A stretch of 64,000 nt of DNA from Hypomesus transpacificus. Lineage: Eukaryota; Chordata; Actinopteri; Osmeriformes; Osmeridae. Shown piece after piece: positions 36,401 through 47,515 of this stretch (positions are counted from its first letter, which is position 1; the number at the start of each line of letters is the position of its first letter). The notes under the pieces were generated by a model. It was not told where the DNA came from and ran no database searches. It worked only from the letters and a program-made list of their open reading frames with translations. The DNA lies in contig NC_061063.1 in the NCBI RefSeq assembly GCF_021917145.1, positions 10,322,263 to 10,386,262 on the forward strand, read 5' to 3'. The position numbers were made by a program, and so were the translations under genes.

Positions 36401-37273
36401 ACCCTGGGAGGACAGCTCTGGACAGTCTGTCGGAGGAAGGTGGGTGCAACAACTTCAATTAGAACGCGTTCTCCCTCTCGTATTGCTACGGACTAAGGCC
36501 CAGCTACATGCTCTACCCCATCTGGTATCATTTTAGCTGGTGGTCCCAGCTATGAGGCGTCTGGGGGCGTTGCCAATCACCACCACAGCTTCCTGTCACC
36601 GGATGAGGAACAAGTTCCAGGAACCCCTAGTGGTGGGCTTCTCCCTTTACACCCTCTGAACCACCAACATCACTTGGATCATCTCTACTAATTGCTAGCG
36701 GTGTTTGGTGTTTTTTGTTGCAGAAGACTCATTTGAATCCAGCACGTCCTCTGAGGAATGCTATGAAAACACAGGGCCACAGGTGGAGCATGTGATGAGG
36801 GCAGGTGAGCAGGCTTCAGCCAGCATGCAGAGACCAGCCTCTGGGACCGCTCACGGTAGCTCAGACCAGCCTCTGGGACCGCTCACGGTAGCTCTCTCAC
36901 TGACTGTGTGTTCTGTTTCCATCAGAGAGAGCTGATCCGGGCCACACCTCTGTGGACCCTGCAAGACACAACGATCCACCGCACTCCACCCTCACACACT
37001 CTCATGATCAAGGTGAACTGTGTGTGTGCGTGTGTGAGCATGCGTGTGTGTGTACACTAGCACACATGCTCTTTGATGATCTGCTCTGCCTGACACTGCA
37101 GTGTGTGTGTGTGTGTGTGTTGACCAGGGGCAGAGAGCAGCAGTGATGAGGAGGGTCCTCTGTACTCTCCTGTGAGTCCCGACACCCTCCTCTCCTCAGA
37201 GAGTGACTACGATGACATTGCTAACTACACAAACCAACTCAGTGCCACTGAACATATGGCAGTTTGTAACTGA
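33463..37273 (+). CDS. CD6/CD5-like scavenger receptor cysteine-rich membrane protein (first exon not found)
   Basis: A type I surface receptor resembling the lymphocyte co-receptor CD6. Exons: 33463-33549, 33775-34050 (SRCR 1, divergent), 34181-34492 (SRCR 2, starts [18 protein letters not shown]), 34720-35028 (SRCR 3, starts [17 protein letters not shown]), 35233-35304 (Thr-rich stalk), 35436-35570 (transmembrane [17 protein letters not shown], then CCQNRRRN), then tail exons 35723-35839, 36106-36210, and about 36540, 36724-36805, 36926-37010 and 37127-37273. Three extracellular SRCR domains, one membrane segment and a long tyrosine-bearing tail ([24 protein letters not shown] near the end) fit CD6 better than CD5. 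The tail exons between 36211 and 36720 are not resolved and the signal peptide was not located. Domain 1 lacks the usual VRL..G..C..GRVE start, as in CD5/CD6. Members act in T-cell adhesion and signalling; that role here is inference. Confidence 0.8.
35070..35222 (+). repeat. 31-bp minisatellite in a CD6-like intron
   Basis: Five copies of a ~31-bp unit (GAACACAAACATCTGATGCG then TTCTGTATTGT) lie just before the acceptor of the stalk exon at 35233. Confidence 0.9.
35585..35683 (+). repeat. (CTAA)n and (CCCT)n microsatellites
   Basis: A short (CTAA) run is followed by about 18 CCCT repeats. It starts within 15 bp of the donor after the transmembrane exon and stops about 40 bp before the next acceptor. 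Confidence 0.95.
37019..37125 (+). repeat. Interrupted (GT)n tract in the last CD6-like intron
   Basis: GT-rich microsatellite blocks flank a short unique stretch, ending at the acceptor GACCAG before the final tail exon. Confidence 0.7.
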
Positions 37274-39439
37274 AGAACAGTGGATGCAGTTCTTAGGGTC
37301 CAGTCTTCTGCACATTTGGTGTTTTTAAGTTTGACCAGACATGCAATGATCTGTGGTTCCTGTACTTTTTGTGAATATATATTTTTCTAAATGCTTAATG
37401 ATTTACTGATGACTGCAGATAACAGTTAGCCTGACGTTGTCATACTCATAATTCTATTCAGAATATGAGTCTGATAACTCTCCGTTGGGCTGTGAGTATG
37501 GGGCGTGTTTCAACCGAACTCGAAAAACAAATGCATCTTTGCTCAATTGGATAGACCTACAACCAATCAGAGCAACGTAATTACGTAGACATTTAGATTG
37601 GTCCGAACAGCACATGTTCGGACATAGTTTTTCCCCAACCGAGGTTCCCCAGACCCAACTTCCCGACCCAATTTTTTTTGTGTGGGCGGGGGTAATTTGG
37701 GCTGGCAGCCAGGCTACGTAAAAGCAAAACTGCTACCGCACCTCTCTACCACTAGGTGGCCCTCCAAGCGCATGTTTGGCTCAGTCAAAATGAGGCATCA
37801 TATTTTCATGAGAATAAAAATAACATAAAAATCTCTTTCAAGAAACAATGCCAATGTTTCCCTAACTCTAATGATACCTGACATGTATCTATAATAGTAT
37901 GGAAGGTGAGAAATCTGTTACAACGTTTGAAACCTTAGAATCAGAAGTGGAGCAGTGGCCCAGTTCTGATTCGGAGCCAATATAAACCATTCCAGAAGCC
38001 AGCCCTGCACCGCCCGGCCCTTCACACCTCCAGCAGCTGCAGAGGTCCAAAACAAGTGGTCTAGTTGGCTGTGAGGAGGCAGTTTGAGAAAATGACATCA
38101 TAACTGTTGAAATGGCATGAAGGAGGACAAGAGAGACTCAGATGTCAGCAGAACCTCCTCCACAGACCACAGCTCCTGCTTACGCTGAAGGTTCTGGAGG
38201 TCAGATCTGGGGTCAAATCACACACGGAATGGAGCCCTGAAAATGCAGGAACCAAATATAAAACACATCGTAATCTTGCATGGTAACTTGGAACTCTGTA
38301 AATGTTTACTTCATTGTTTTGTAATCTTTTAAACGGATGAATTAAGAGAACCTGGAACAACTTGGCACCCACAAGTTGACAAGATTCCATCTTTGGGCAT
38401 GTTTGTATCATGAAGCTGTGGATGTTCTCCACTGACACGTTCCTGATCTTGTATGGACGACAGTTGAGGTGGAACATCTGAATCTCAAGAAAGCTCAGCA
38501 GCTATAAACATCAAAGGAAACAAAAAGCAAATAGAGAAAAAGATCAAAAGATCAAGTCCACTGTTTTCACTTGACTCATTAAATCATTTACACCAAAGGA
38601 TTATATGTGTGGATCTGTAAGATGCTTACTGGAGAGGGTAAAGTGAACAGAGCCAGCACCAGTCTGAACTTCTGAACTCTTGTGCACGTGTTGGATACAG
38701 AAATTGATAGCACCTGAACACAAACTAAAGCACCATGTACCATATCCTGTCGACATTTTCTGTGGACATTTTCTGATAGTTTTAATGTTCCATCCAGAAG
38801 GACTGGTGTGTAAACAGCAACAGATCACAGAGCCCTTCAGCCTGGGTGGAATTCCAGTGTTCTTAGCTGACCTGGGTGGCAGTGGTAGTCGGTGCAAATC
38901 CCTAAAACTTGACTTCCTAATACTACTACTAAAACTGTGTCATGCGGTTCATGGTTGTTCTGTTTAAGTGGAAAGTCTTTATCTTTTCACTCACGCCAAG
39001 AAACCTTATTTCAATATATTCCTAGTTCTATTCTCTAAAGTTTCATGCCTGTTGTTGTGACATAACATTCAGCAACATTTTTATTTGTATTCTACAAGAA
39101 CATGTATATTCATGTACAAAAAAGCTTAACACTTCACCAAATTAGATAAGTGTGGACCCTGGCTCCAAGACAGCTTGAGCACAAAGACAATTCAAATCAT
39201 TCATCAAAACCCCTTCTAGCATCTGACATCACTGATGACACCCAAAAGTCACGTGACCTCTTCTTCTCTCCTCTCTTTCTAAATTGTTTTATTTACAGTG
39301 TTTCAAGTTCTCTTGGCACATTCCTTTGTTTACAGCGCAGCGGTCCAGTGTGGTTTGGCCGTGCTTGTAACTCTGCAGCCCTGGTGACCGGAAGGACACA
39401 TCAGTGAATAATAGTGTTGATCACTCGTTACTCATTAGG

Positions 39440-40300
39440 TTGCTTTCACTGCCACTGCCAAGCCCTCCACCGGGGGCTGGCGGGCGGAGCGGGGACCCTG
39501 ATCTAATTCAGCTTTTAAATCCAGTGGGCCTATCTGGGTTGCCATGGGTCACAGCATCCCTGTAAACGCTGTGCACTCACAGCAAGTTCCTCATTACCTC
39601 ATTTCCTGTCAGAATTGTACCTGGCATGTGCATGCAAATCTAAGGATGGCTACAAAAAGTTTTTGCAGTTAGACATGTTGTATTGAATGACGTTTTTTTA
39701 AACGTTGTGTTAGGGTGCCCTGTTGAGGCTCTGTGATTGACGAGCTAATGAAAAAAAGAGCATCTTTAGAATCTGCCTTATTTAGCATTTTTACTGCACT
39801 CATTTATTAGTCTCTACGGAGAAATAAAGTCTGACTTGAAAGTTTGTTTGGCAGTGCAACGTTCAGCTCATTACCCTCTCTCCCTGCACCTTGCTGCCAT
39901 TAACAGCGTCTTCTCCAAAGCTCAGTCATCTGCCCCTTAAAATCAGGTCAGCAGCGAAATTAAGCCATCTTTTAAACTTGGTCAGTGGTGCTCGAAGATC
40001 GTAAAAATACTTTCTTCACAGTGTCGATGTTCTGCTGTTAAAGCAGCGGCCGTTTGAGAACACAGGAGGGACGTCTACTGAGGCGTTAACGGACTGCACA
40101 GTTCTTACTGAAGGAAAAGTTGTAGATGTGAAGTTTCCTTAATTACTCAATCGTTTTCCGTAATTTTATTTTTGTAAATGAATCAGAAAATTGCCAGTTT
40201 GGACGTTAATTTAATTATGGTATTTATTTAAATTCACAACAAGCTTTGCCTAATTTCTTCAACATTTTGTGAAGTTTAGTTCTGTTTTTTCCTTGTCTCT
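39440..40300. promoter_or_regulatory. Possible non-coding regulatory stretch near gdf6 (weak)
   Basis: This is unique, repeat-free sequence with balanced composition. It contains the octamer ATGCAAAT (39632-39639) and clustered homeodomain-type TAAT/ATTA cores, especially 40137-40250. It stands out against surrounding minisatellites. This is only a composition-based suggestion; conservation with other fishes would be needed to call it an enhancer. Confidence 0.2.
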
Positions 40301-41059
40301 AGCCAGATAGACGTGGTGGTTTAATAGTGTTTAATAGTGTCGTTCACGTTGTTGAGCTTCAAACCGTCTCCTGTTTGCCAGCAATGGCATCGTCAATCTT
40401 AGGCCTACTGTTCAATGAATGGCAGTTGGACCGCCATAAACTGGACTCCAAGGACACTAAATTGATTCAACAACCCCCTTTACAGTTATTTGACGCAATA
40501 GCCTATACAACAAAGTGAAAAATGGATTCGGTATTGAAAATCCTCAACAAATACAAGTCTTAACTTTGTTGAGGTGATGTAATGTGTTACTGTGAAGTAA
40601 TTACGCTCCAACCATCCGAGTCTCGCCTGGTCCCTGGATTGCGGCCTGCCCCAGTGAGGAAACCCCAGTCTGGAACAGGCTGCCAGGATCCTTGCGGGCT
40701 CTGCGTGGGTTTGAGTCTGAGACATCAACAAGGTCACAGTCCCACATCTCATCATTTGTTGACTCGTCTGAGGCAGGGTCATTTGTTACAGAGTCAATTT
40801 GAGGCAGTCTCAACAGATCTTACAAGTGACAGACATTTATGAGGCCCTTTTTTTCACTGCAGATCAAACTCTTCCACATGGTGAGAATGTGTCATCCGGC
40901 CGTAACTAGCTAACTCTAACCCATAACTGAGGAATTAGGAGAGGACTATGTTGCTACTTGTGTCTCTCAGATGGAATGAGGTCATGTGTAGGATTGATAG
41001 GGGTGGTTTAGGGTGCTGACTGATGGTGAGTGAGCTGTACCTGCCCCATGTGGAGCTCT

Positions 41060-41912
41060 GTGTGTGTGTGTGTGTGCGAGCTTGTGTGTGTGTGCTTGTA
41101 TGTGTGTGTGTGCGTGCGGTGTGTGTATGTGCTTGTATGTGTGTGTGTGCGTGCGGTGTGTGTATGTGCTTGTATGTGTGTGTGTATGTGCTTGTATGTG
41201 TGTGTGTGCGTGCGGTGTGTGTATGTGCTTGTATGTGTGTGTGTGCGTGCGGTGTGTGTATGCGCTTGTATGTGTGTGTGTGCGTGCGGTGTGTGTATGT
41301 GCTTGTATGTGTGTGTGTGCGTGCGGTGTGTGTGTGTGTGCGTGCGGTGTGTGTATGTGCTTGTATGTGTGTGTGTGCGTGCGGTGTGTGTGTGTGTGCG
41401 TGCGGTGTGTGTATGTGCTTGTATGTGTGTGTGTGCGTGCGGTGTGTGTATGTGCTTGTATGTGTGTGTGTGCGTGCGGTGTGTGTATGTGCTTGTATGT
41501 GTGTGTGTGCGTGCGGTGTGTGTATGTGCTTGTATGTGTGTGTGTATGTGCTTGTATGTGTGTGTGTGCGTGCGGTGTGTGTATGTGCTTGTATGTGTGT
41601 GTGTGCGTGCGGTGTGTGTATGCGCTTGTATGTGTGTGTGTGCGTGCGGTGTGTGTATGTGCTTGTATGTGTGTGTGTGCGTGCGGTGTGTGTGTGTGTG
41701 CGTGCGGTGTGTGTATGTGCTTGTATGTGTGTGTGTGCGTGCGGTGTGTGTGTGTGTGCGTGCGGTGTGTGTATGTGCTTGTATGTGTGTGTGTGCGTGC
41801 GGTGTGTGTATGTGTTTGTATGTGTGTGTGTGCGTGCGGTGTGTGTGTGTGTGCGTGCGGTGTGTGTATGTGCTTGTATGTGTGTGTGTGCGTGCGGTGT
41901 GTGTGTGTGTGC
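41060..41912 (+). repeat. GT-rich array with a 360-bp higher-order repeat
   Basis: The array is built of variants TGTGTATGTGCTTGTATG and TGTGTGTGTGCGTGCGGTG. The pattern is not random: 41101-41460 and 41461-41820 match position by position at a shift of 360 bp, with one difference noted (CTTGTA versus TTTGTA near 41815) before diverging after 41840. It has no coding meaning although all frames are open. Confidence 0.95.
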
Positions 41913-43687
41913 TCCTGAAACAGCGTCTGCTGCTGCATGGCACCAGCTTAACCTTCGGACTAACCCTAACCTTAACCTTGGGATTCCCCACATTCCACCC
42001 CAAGTCAGGCACAAGTCTCACCACTGATCCTGTTAGGGTGATTGACGTTATTTGCTACCATTAGGCACTACTATGCAATTGACCTTTGACCCTCCGCAAG
42101 TGACCTGTTGAAACAGCTTTGGACCAGAGCATCTAATCTCCATGGGAACACTGCCCAATCTGGACATCAGGCTCTAAGAGCAATCAACACGTAAAGGTGA
42201 ACTAGGCCAGTCAGGATCAGAGAGGATGGCAGACCTGCCGTGTCTTACACAGCGCAGACCACAACACCTACAGATCACTTTCATTATTTCTCATTGAATG
42301 ATTTAATGTTTTATTGTTGCAGACATGATGACGGGTACTTAGTGACTCTTCATCCTTAACTGTTCTCTACACTTCAGTCCACCCTGATGTAACTTGTTTG
42401 GTTTGAGACGAATGTACTGTGGTGTATAAATGCTTAGTGAGAGGTCTGTTTCACCCTACGGTTCAGGCCACTCCACAGTGACCTCTCCCATGCCTCTCAA
42501 AGTCAAGTGGCTCACAGATCAAAACATGCTTTCATCACAATCCTCTCGCCACTCTGCTTCAGCGTGGAGGAATAAACCATAAATACACAGACTGGAGCCT
42601 GCTGCGCTGTTCTGACAACGCTGAGAACTGCGTCTGGGTTTCACTGCTGTCTGTCTGGGAGAGAAGAACCAGACCCAACGGTTCATGCAGTCAGAGTTAG
42701 CAAAACTGTAATTCTCTATTATTGTGGTTATTGCATGTAAAATATTTCTTCCTGGAGTTACCATACAATACTTTGACGGCATATGAGCAGTAATTGAAAA
42801 CAGATAGTCATGAGCTCTGAGGAGTTACAGAAGCTCAAAGATGTAAAGAATGTGGGCCTTTTTATCTCATCAATAGAATAGAATAGATCTTTACTGGATT
42901 TAATATAAAGGTGAGAAGACAGCCTCTTTAGAACAGTGTGTATACACTGTGGTGATAAAAACACACATTCAGTCAAACGGACTTAATCCTTTGGGACTTT
43001 GTGTGGAAACCACATCTGGGTGCTGTAGGCTCGCAGAATTAGAAGTAAAAGTGCTGGAAATGTCTGGCCAAGAACAAAACATGACTTTTGTTTGTAGAGC
43101 TAATTAGTTGGGCATGTGAATCCATTCACTCACTGTAGTTTGTTAAACAAGTAGTGGAAGAAATTACATTTCTGAATGTGTGCGTGTGGTGTGTGTATGT
43201 GGTGTGGTGAGTGTGTGTGGAGTGTGTGTGTGGCACAGCAGCGGGGCTTTTTCGAACCCATGTCGTGTCACAGCGCGACCCCCGACCCCCGGCCCTCCAG
43301 CCCTCGTTTCATTCAGTCCATCAACACTTCCTGGTCCAGCCTGTTAGTGTCACACAGCATTTCCTCCCCAGCCTCAACCAGCCCCCTCTCTCCAGAAGCA
43401 CTCGGTTTTGGGTTTCCCTCAAAAGGCAAAGGGCTTCAAAGTCAATCACACCGTTTTTGATTTTTATTGACCTGAAGACTTGCTTTTCTACTTTCCCCAA
43501 ATACCACTTGCCCACCGTTACTTTCAGGGAATATTAATGGAAAAGAAGCAGTTTTGTTAGGAACAGAATCGGTGATGCTTGGCTGATTGCACCTGCAACT
43601 GATTTTACAAGGTGTTTAAAAATGTTCAGCCCTCAGCACCTTGGACAATAGTGGATTGTCTGGGCAGTGTTTGATATTCACAAACAG

Positions 43688-43817
43688 AGCAGGACTGCCC
43701 AGCAGACAGGGCAGAGAGCAGGACTGCCCAGCAGACAGGGCAGAGAGCAGGACTGCCCAGCAGACAGGGCAGAGAGCAGGACTGCCCAGCAGACAGGGCA
43801 GAGAGCAGTACTGCCCA
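43688..43817 (+). repeat. 29-bp minisatellite
   Basis: Five copies of a 29-bp unit (AGGACTGCCCAGCAGACAGG then GCAGAGAGC) start at 43691; the last copy is diverged. Confidence 0.92.
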
Positions 43818-44510
43818 ATAGACAGGGTAAGGGTCTGTTGAACCGACAGAAGAACCTTGAAAACACACAGCTAGGCCCCAACTAACTAATAGTGCTTCAA
43901 ATGTGTTGAAAGGAAGAAATGCCTCCACTGGCAGGTTCTCTCCTTGTCATTGAGGACCAAAGGGAATGAAAGAAAACAGACAATCTGCAGGTAATCAACT
44001 GGCCAATGAATGTCTGTGATCTTTTAGGTGAAATATACTCACTAATGGTTGGCCTTGTGTCCTGTGTCATTTCCTTTTGATGTGAGAAGAAAGTGATGAT
44101 CTGTGATCTGGCCGTGTAGTAAAGAGCCCTCAGCAGGCAGTTTTAATTACCGGGAGGCTGATTCACTGTGGAACCCTGCTCATCTGGTTCACATTTCCAA
44201 TGCAGACTGACTGTAAAACAACACGAGCAGCGCTGTCACTGAGACCCGACCACTCATGTACAAAACAAGTCCAGACCCTGCTTGTGATTCAGCCTGAGCA
44301 TGTGAAAGAGGACAAACCCTGCATCTACTTACTGTCTTTCTTCAAGTACCGTACGACTTCACCTAAAACTAATGTCAAGTGTATTTACTATATCTACCCA
44401 ATCAGAACCAGGTGTTTCATATGAGAACGTTCATAATTGAAAGCTGTTCAGATGTCCTGTGTGTGCTTGTGTTCACGGATGTTCTTGTTGCAGTCTCACA
44501 GTAACTGCTG

Positions 44511-44585
44511 CCCTCTCGGGCCTGTCTGCCCTCTCGGGCCTGTCTGCTGCCCTCTCGGGCCTGTCTGCTGCCCTCTCGGGCCTGA
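44511..44585 (+). repeat. Short CTCGGGCCTGTCTGC repeat
   Basis: Four copies of CCCTCTCGGGCCTGTCTG occur, two of them with an additional CTG. Confidence 0.85.
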
Positions 44586-45461
44586 CTCTGTGGAGTTTGA
44601 ATGTTCACCCCTTGCTCACATGGGTTTCCTCCACAAAGAACCTCGATATAAAACCATGCAGCCCAGATTGCTGTCCTGCCTGCCTCTGGCCAGCCTCCCG
44701 TCCTCTCAGTGCGGCTGATCTCTGCTGCTGGCTGCGCGTGGAGGAAGCATAGCAGGATGGGAGGACAGCAGAGAGGGAATTTCATTAGTGGACATTGGAC
44801 CCTCAAGCGTGTGTGTGTGTGCTGGTGTTGCTGTTGTCTGCACGTGTGTGTGTCTCGCATGGTCAATAAATGGTTCTTCTTCTCCTGTGACCAGGTTAAG
44901 GCAGTTACAGAGGCAAAGGAAGACCCATCAGCCCTCTGTTCTAGAATGCATTACACCTTCTGTTCTACAACGTTCAGCCCTCCCTCCCTCCTCTAGACTG
45001 TCCAGGGTGGGTAGCATGTGTCGAGCCCAGAGCACAGAGTCTGACTAGAACATGCAGTGCTGTCTTTGCTCAAGAGGAGACTTGTCTGCCAACAGCAGTG
45101 ACCCATGGAAGAGCCTTTCCTCCATGGATTAGACCGTCGCCCTGACCTGCTGTTAGCATTCTGCTGAACCATAGGTCTGAAACAGCTCTCCTCCACCTGT
45201 GCATCAGTCAGAAGGGTGAAGGAGGACTTTCTCTTCAAAGACATTCAACGAGAACAAGAGCAAACAGATGACAGTGGGTGAACAGTCACATGTTTGAGTG
45301 CATTGAAAACATTCATTTGTGTGGCATAATCATTAACACCAACACCAGGATGGATACTGATTCATTTCTCCTCCCAGCGAAGAATCCCAAGTTTCAAATA
45401 AACGACTTTGATATAAAACCAACAGACTGATGCTCAGTCAAACTGCTGACTTAGTGTGTCC

Positions 45462-45785
45462 CCTGTCCCCTGGTCAGGGTTAGTGTGTCCCCTGGTCAGG
45501 GTTAGTGTGTCCCCTGGTCAGGGTTAGTGTGTCCCCTGGTCAGGGTTAGTGTGTCCCCTGTCCCCTGGTCAGGGTTAGTGTGTCCCGTGGTCAGGGTTAA
45601 TGTGTCCCCTGTCCCCTGGTCAGGGTTAGTGTGTCCCCTGGTCAGGGTTAGTGTGTCCCCTGTCCCCTGGTCAGGGTTAGTGTGTCCCGTGGTCAGGGTT
45701 AATGTGTCCCCTGTCCCCTGGTCAGGGTTAGTGTGTCCCCTGGTCAGGGTTAGTGTGTTCCCTGTCCCCTGGTCAGGGTTAGCAC
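45462..45785 (+). repeat. 22/29-bp minisatellite with a higher-order pattern
   Basis: Units of GTGTGTCCCCTGGTCAGGGTTA (22 bp) alternate with a form that contains an extra CCTGTCC (29 bp). The same series of unit types, including GTCCCGTGG and TTAATG variants, occurs twice (around 45552-45640 and 45662-45750), which indicates a block duplication of about 109-110 bp. Confidence 0.92.
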
Positions 45786-47515
45786 AGCCCAGCTCCACCA
45801 GATGCCCCTTTAGACACCACACATTCCAGCCTTTTGTTCTCTGATTGGCTGCTCAGAGCAGCTGTTTAAAGCCACCACCCCTTTTTATATTGTACCTTAT
45901 TGTAAAGGGCTGAGGGTAGTCCTAGGCATGGGAGTCCTGCAAAGCCTCATGCCTTCCTGCCCCAGGTCCCCTTCCCTCTCCCTCTGCAGCTCCTTTCTGA
46001 AGGGATGTGTGTCTTGTTGAATGCACACAGGCTACAGAGACAATGGGACACTTGACCTCCGACCTTAGAGGAAAAGACATGCCTAATCTGATGTTAGGAT
46101 CCTCTCCCGCCATTGTGTGGAGGGCCACGGCCTGAATGTGGCTTGAGACACCGGGTCAGTCTCTACATCTGCCAACTCATTTGTTTGTCCCACTGCCCCC
46201 CTTCAGCCAGACACACACCCACCACCCAGGGGATCCGGAGATCTCCTCTGGATCCAGCCTTCTGACCCTCCGCTCACCTCCCAAACTGTCACTCAACACG
46301 TCAGTGTTTGGATGCAACACAGTGTCATAAAACTGGGGATGAAAAGTCGACCAGTCAGGTCAACGAATCAAAATCACCGTTGTGAAGAGCGACGTATACT
46401 GTGATTACTATGTGGTTCTGCTGCAGCCCTGTGGAATGTACTGATTATGTGACCTCTGCATAGGATGTAGGAGTACTGGTTTAATGAAGAGGACAGGTTG
46501 GACAGGTGCTGATGCTCATTTGTAAACAGGTTGGTTTGGTGTCTCTTAAGTCTGAAGTGGACAACAAACAAGCTGTGGCATCAACAGCTCTTTACCAGAA
46601 ACTTCTAAACAAATCAATACAAACGTTTAAGACTAAATGAGACGCAAATGCTCTGCATAGACAAAATGTGAGGAAAATACATTAATACAATGATAATTTA
46701 ATTTACCTATTAGACTTACAGTTTACAGGTAAAATAAATGACGTTATTTTTCATTTGAGTAAATATTTGGTGTTGAGTTTCGCAAAAGTGTAAATTATCT
46801 TATATCTGGGTATCGAAAAAATCTCAGAAAAAACAACATTATACATAAAAGGCTAAATGTAAGATTAAAACACAAATTACACAAAACTGTAGTTATAATG
46901 GGGTCGTCAATAACAGAGAACATGTGTGTAGTCAATAATTATCATCACAAAAAGCAAATCTTGAAATGAGATTGTATTGGCATGGGGACCTCAGCCAACC
47001 ACTCAAACTAGAGAAACTAGAGATATAATAACTTAGCTATAGAACATTAATTATACTTTCCATATCCATTATTTACATATGTTAATATGAACATCAGTGC
47101 ATGGCAGGATAAACACGTTCCTCAGTCCCTCCAGTCGTCACCTCACCACACAGCCTGTACACCTACAAACCTTCGGTGTGTTTGGTGGAAGTGCAGTTGA
47201 ATCACACCCAACAAAGGGTCAGGTTCTTTAAGACATGGACAGTCCAGAGGCTGTGACAAAGTGCCCAAAAAAGCTGTGTTCACTTTACTTGATGTAGCCA
47301 ATGATCGGTTTTCGGTCATTTTGGCTCTTAAACACGTACTGAAACGTGTGAAAGTTTAAGAGGAAGGTCATTAACACGACAAAGCTCTGAGACCCTGGCT
47401 ATCATATCAACCACTCCATCACACGTCCCAGAGACCGTACATTTACAGGCTTGGTCATTAACCTCCCTACCAAACAGGATCTGATCTCCCACTCACTGAA
47501 AACACATGGTCCTTC

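Larger units (their letters stand above)
37274..47515. other. 10-kb gene-free interval between the CD6-like gene and gdf6
   Basis: I find no exon supported by family similarity or splice structure. It holds CD6-like 3' flank, four tandem arrays (41060-41912, 43688-43817, 44511-44585, 45462-45785) and AT-rich single-copy stretches. The part from ~46600 to 47515 is probably gdf6 3' UTR. Because GDF6 genes are known for distant enhancers, this interval is a natural place for them; none can be proven from one sequence. Confidence 0.6.

Noticed and set aside
40935-42064. Open frames of 280-360 residues (THTHTYKHIH / VCVCVRAVCVCACM)
   Set aside because: Products of the GT-rich array, open in five frames; no gene structure.
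45462-45785. Interstitial telomere (GGGTTAG motif)
   Set aside because: GGGTTAG occurs only once per 22-29-bp unit; there is no run of TTAGGG.
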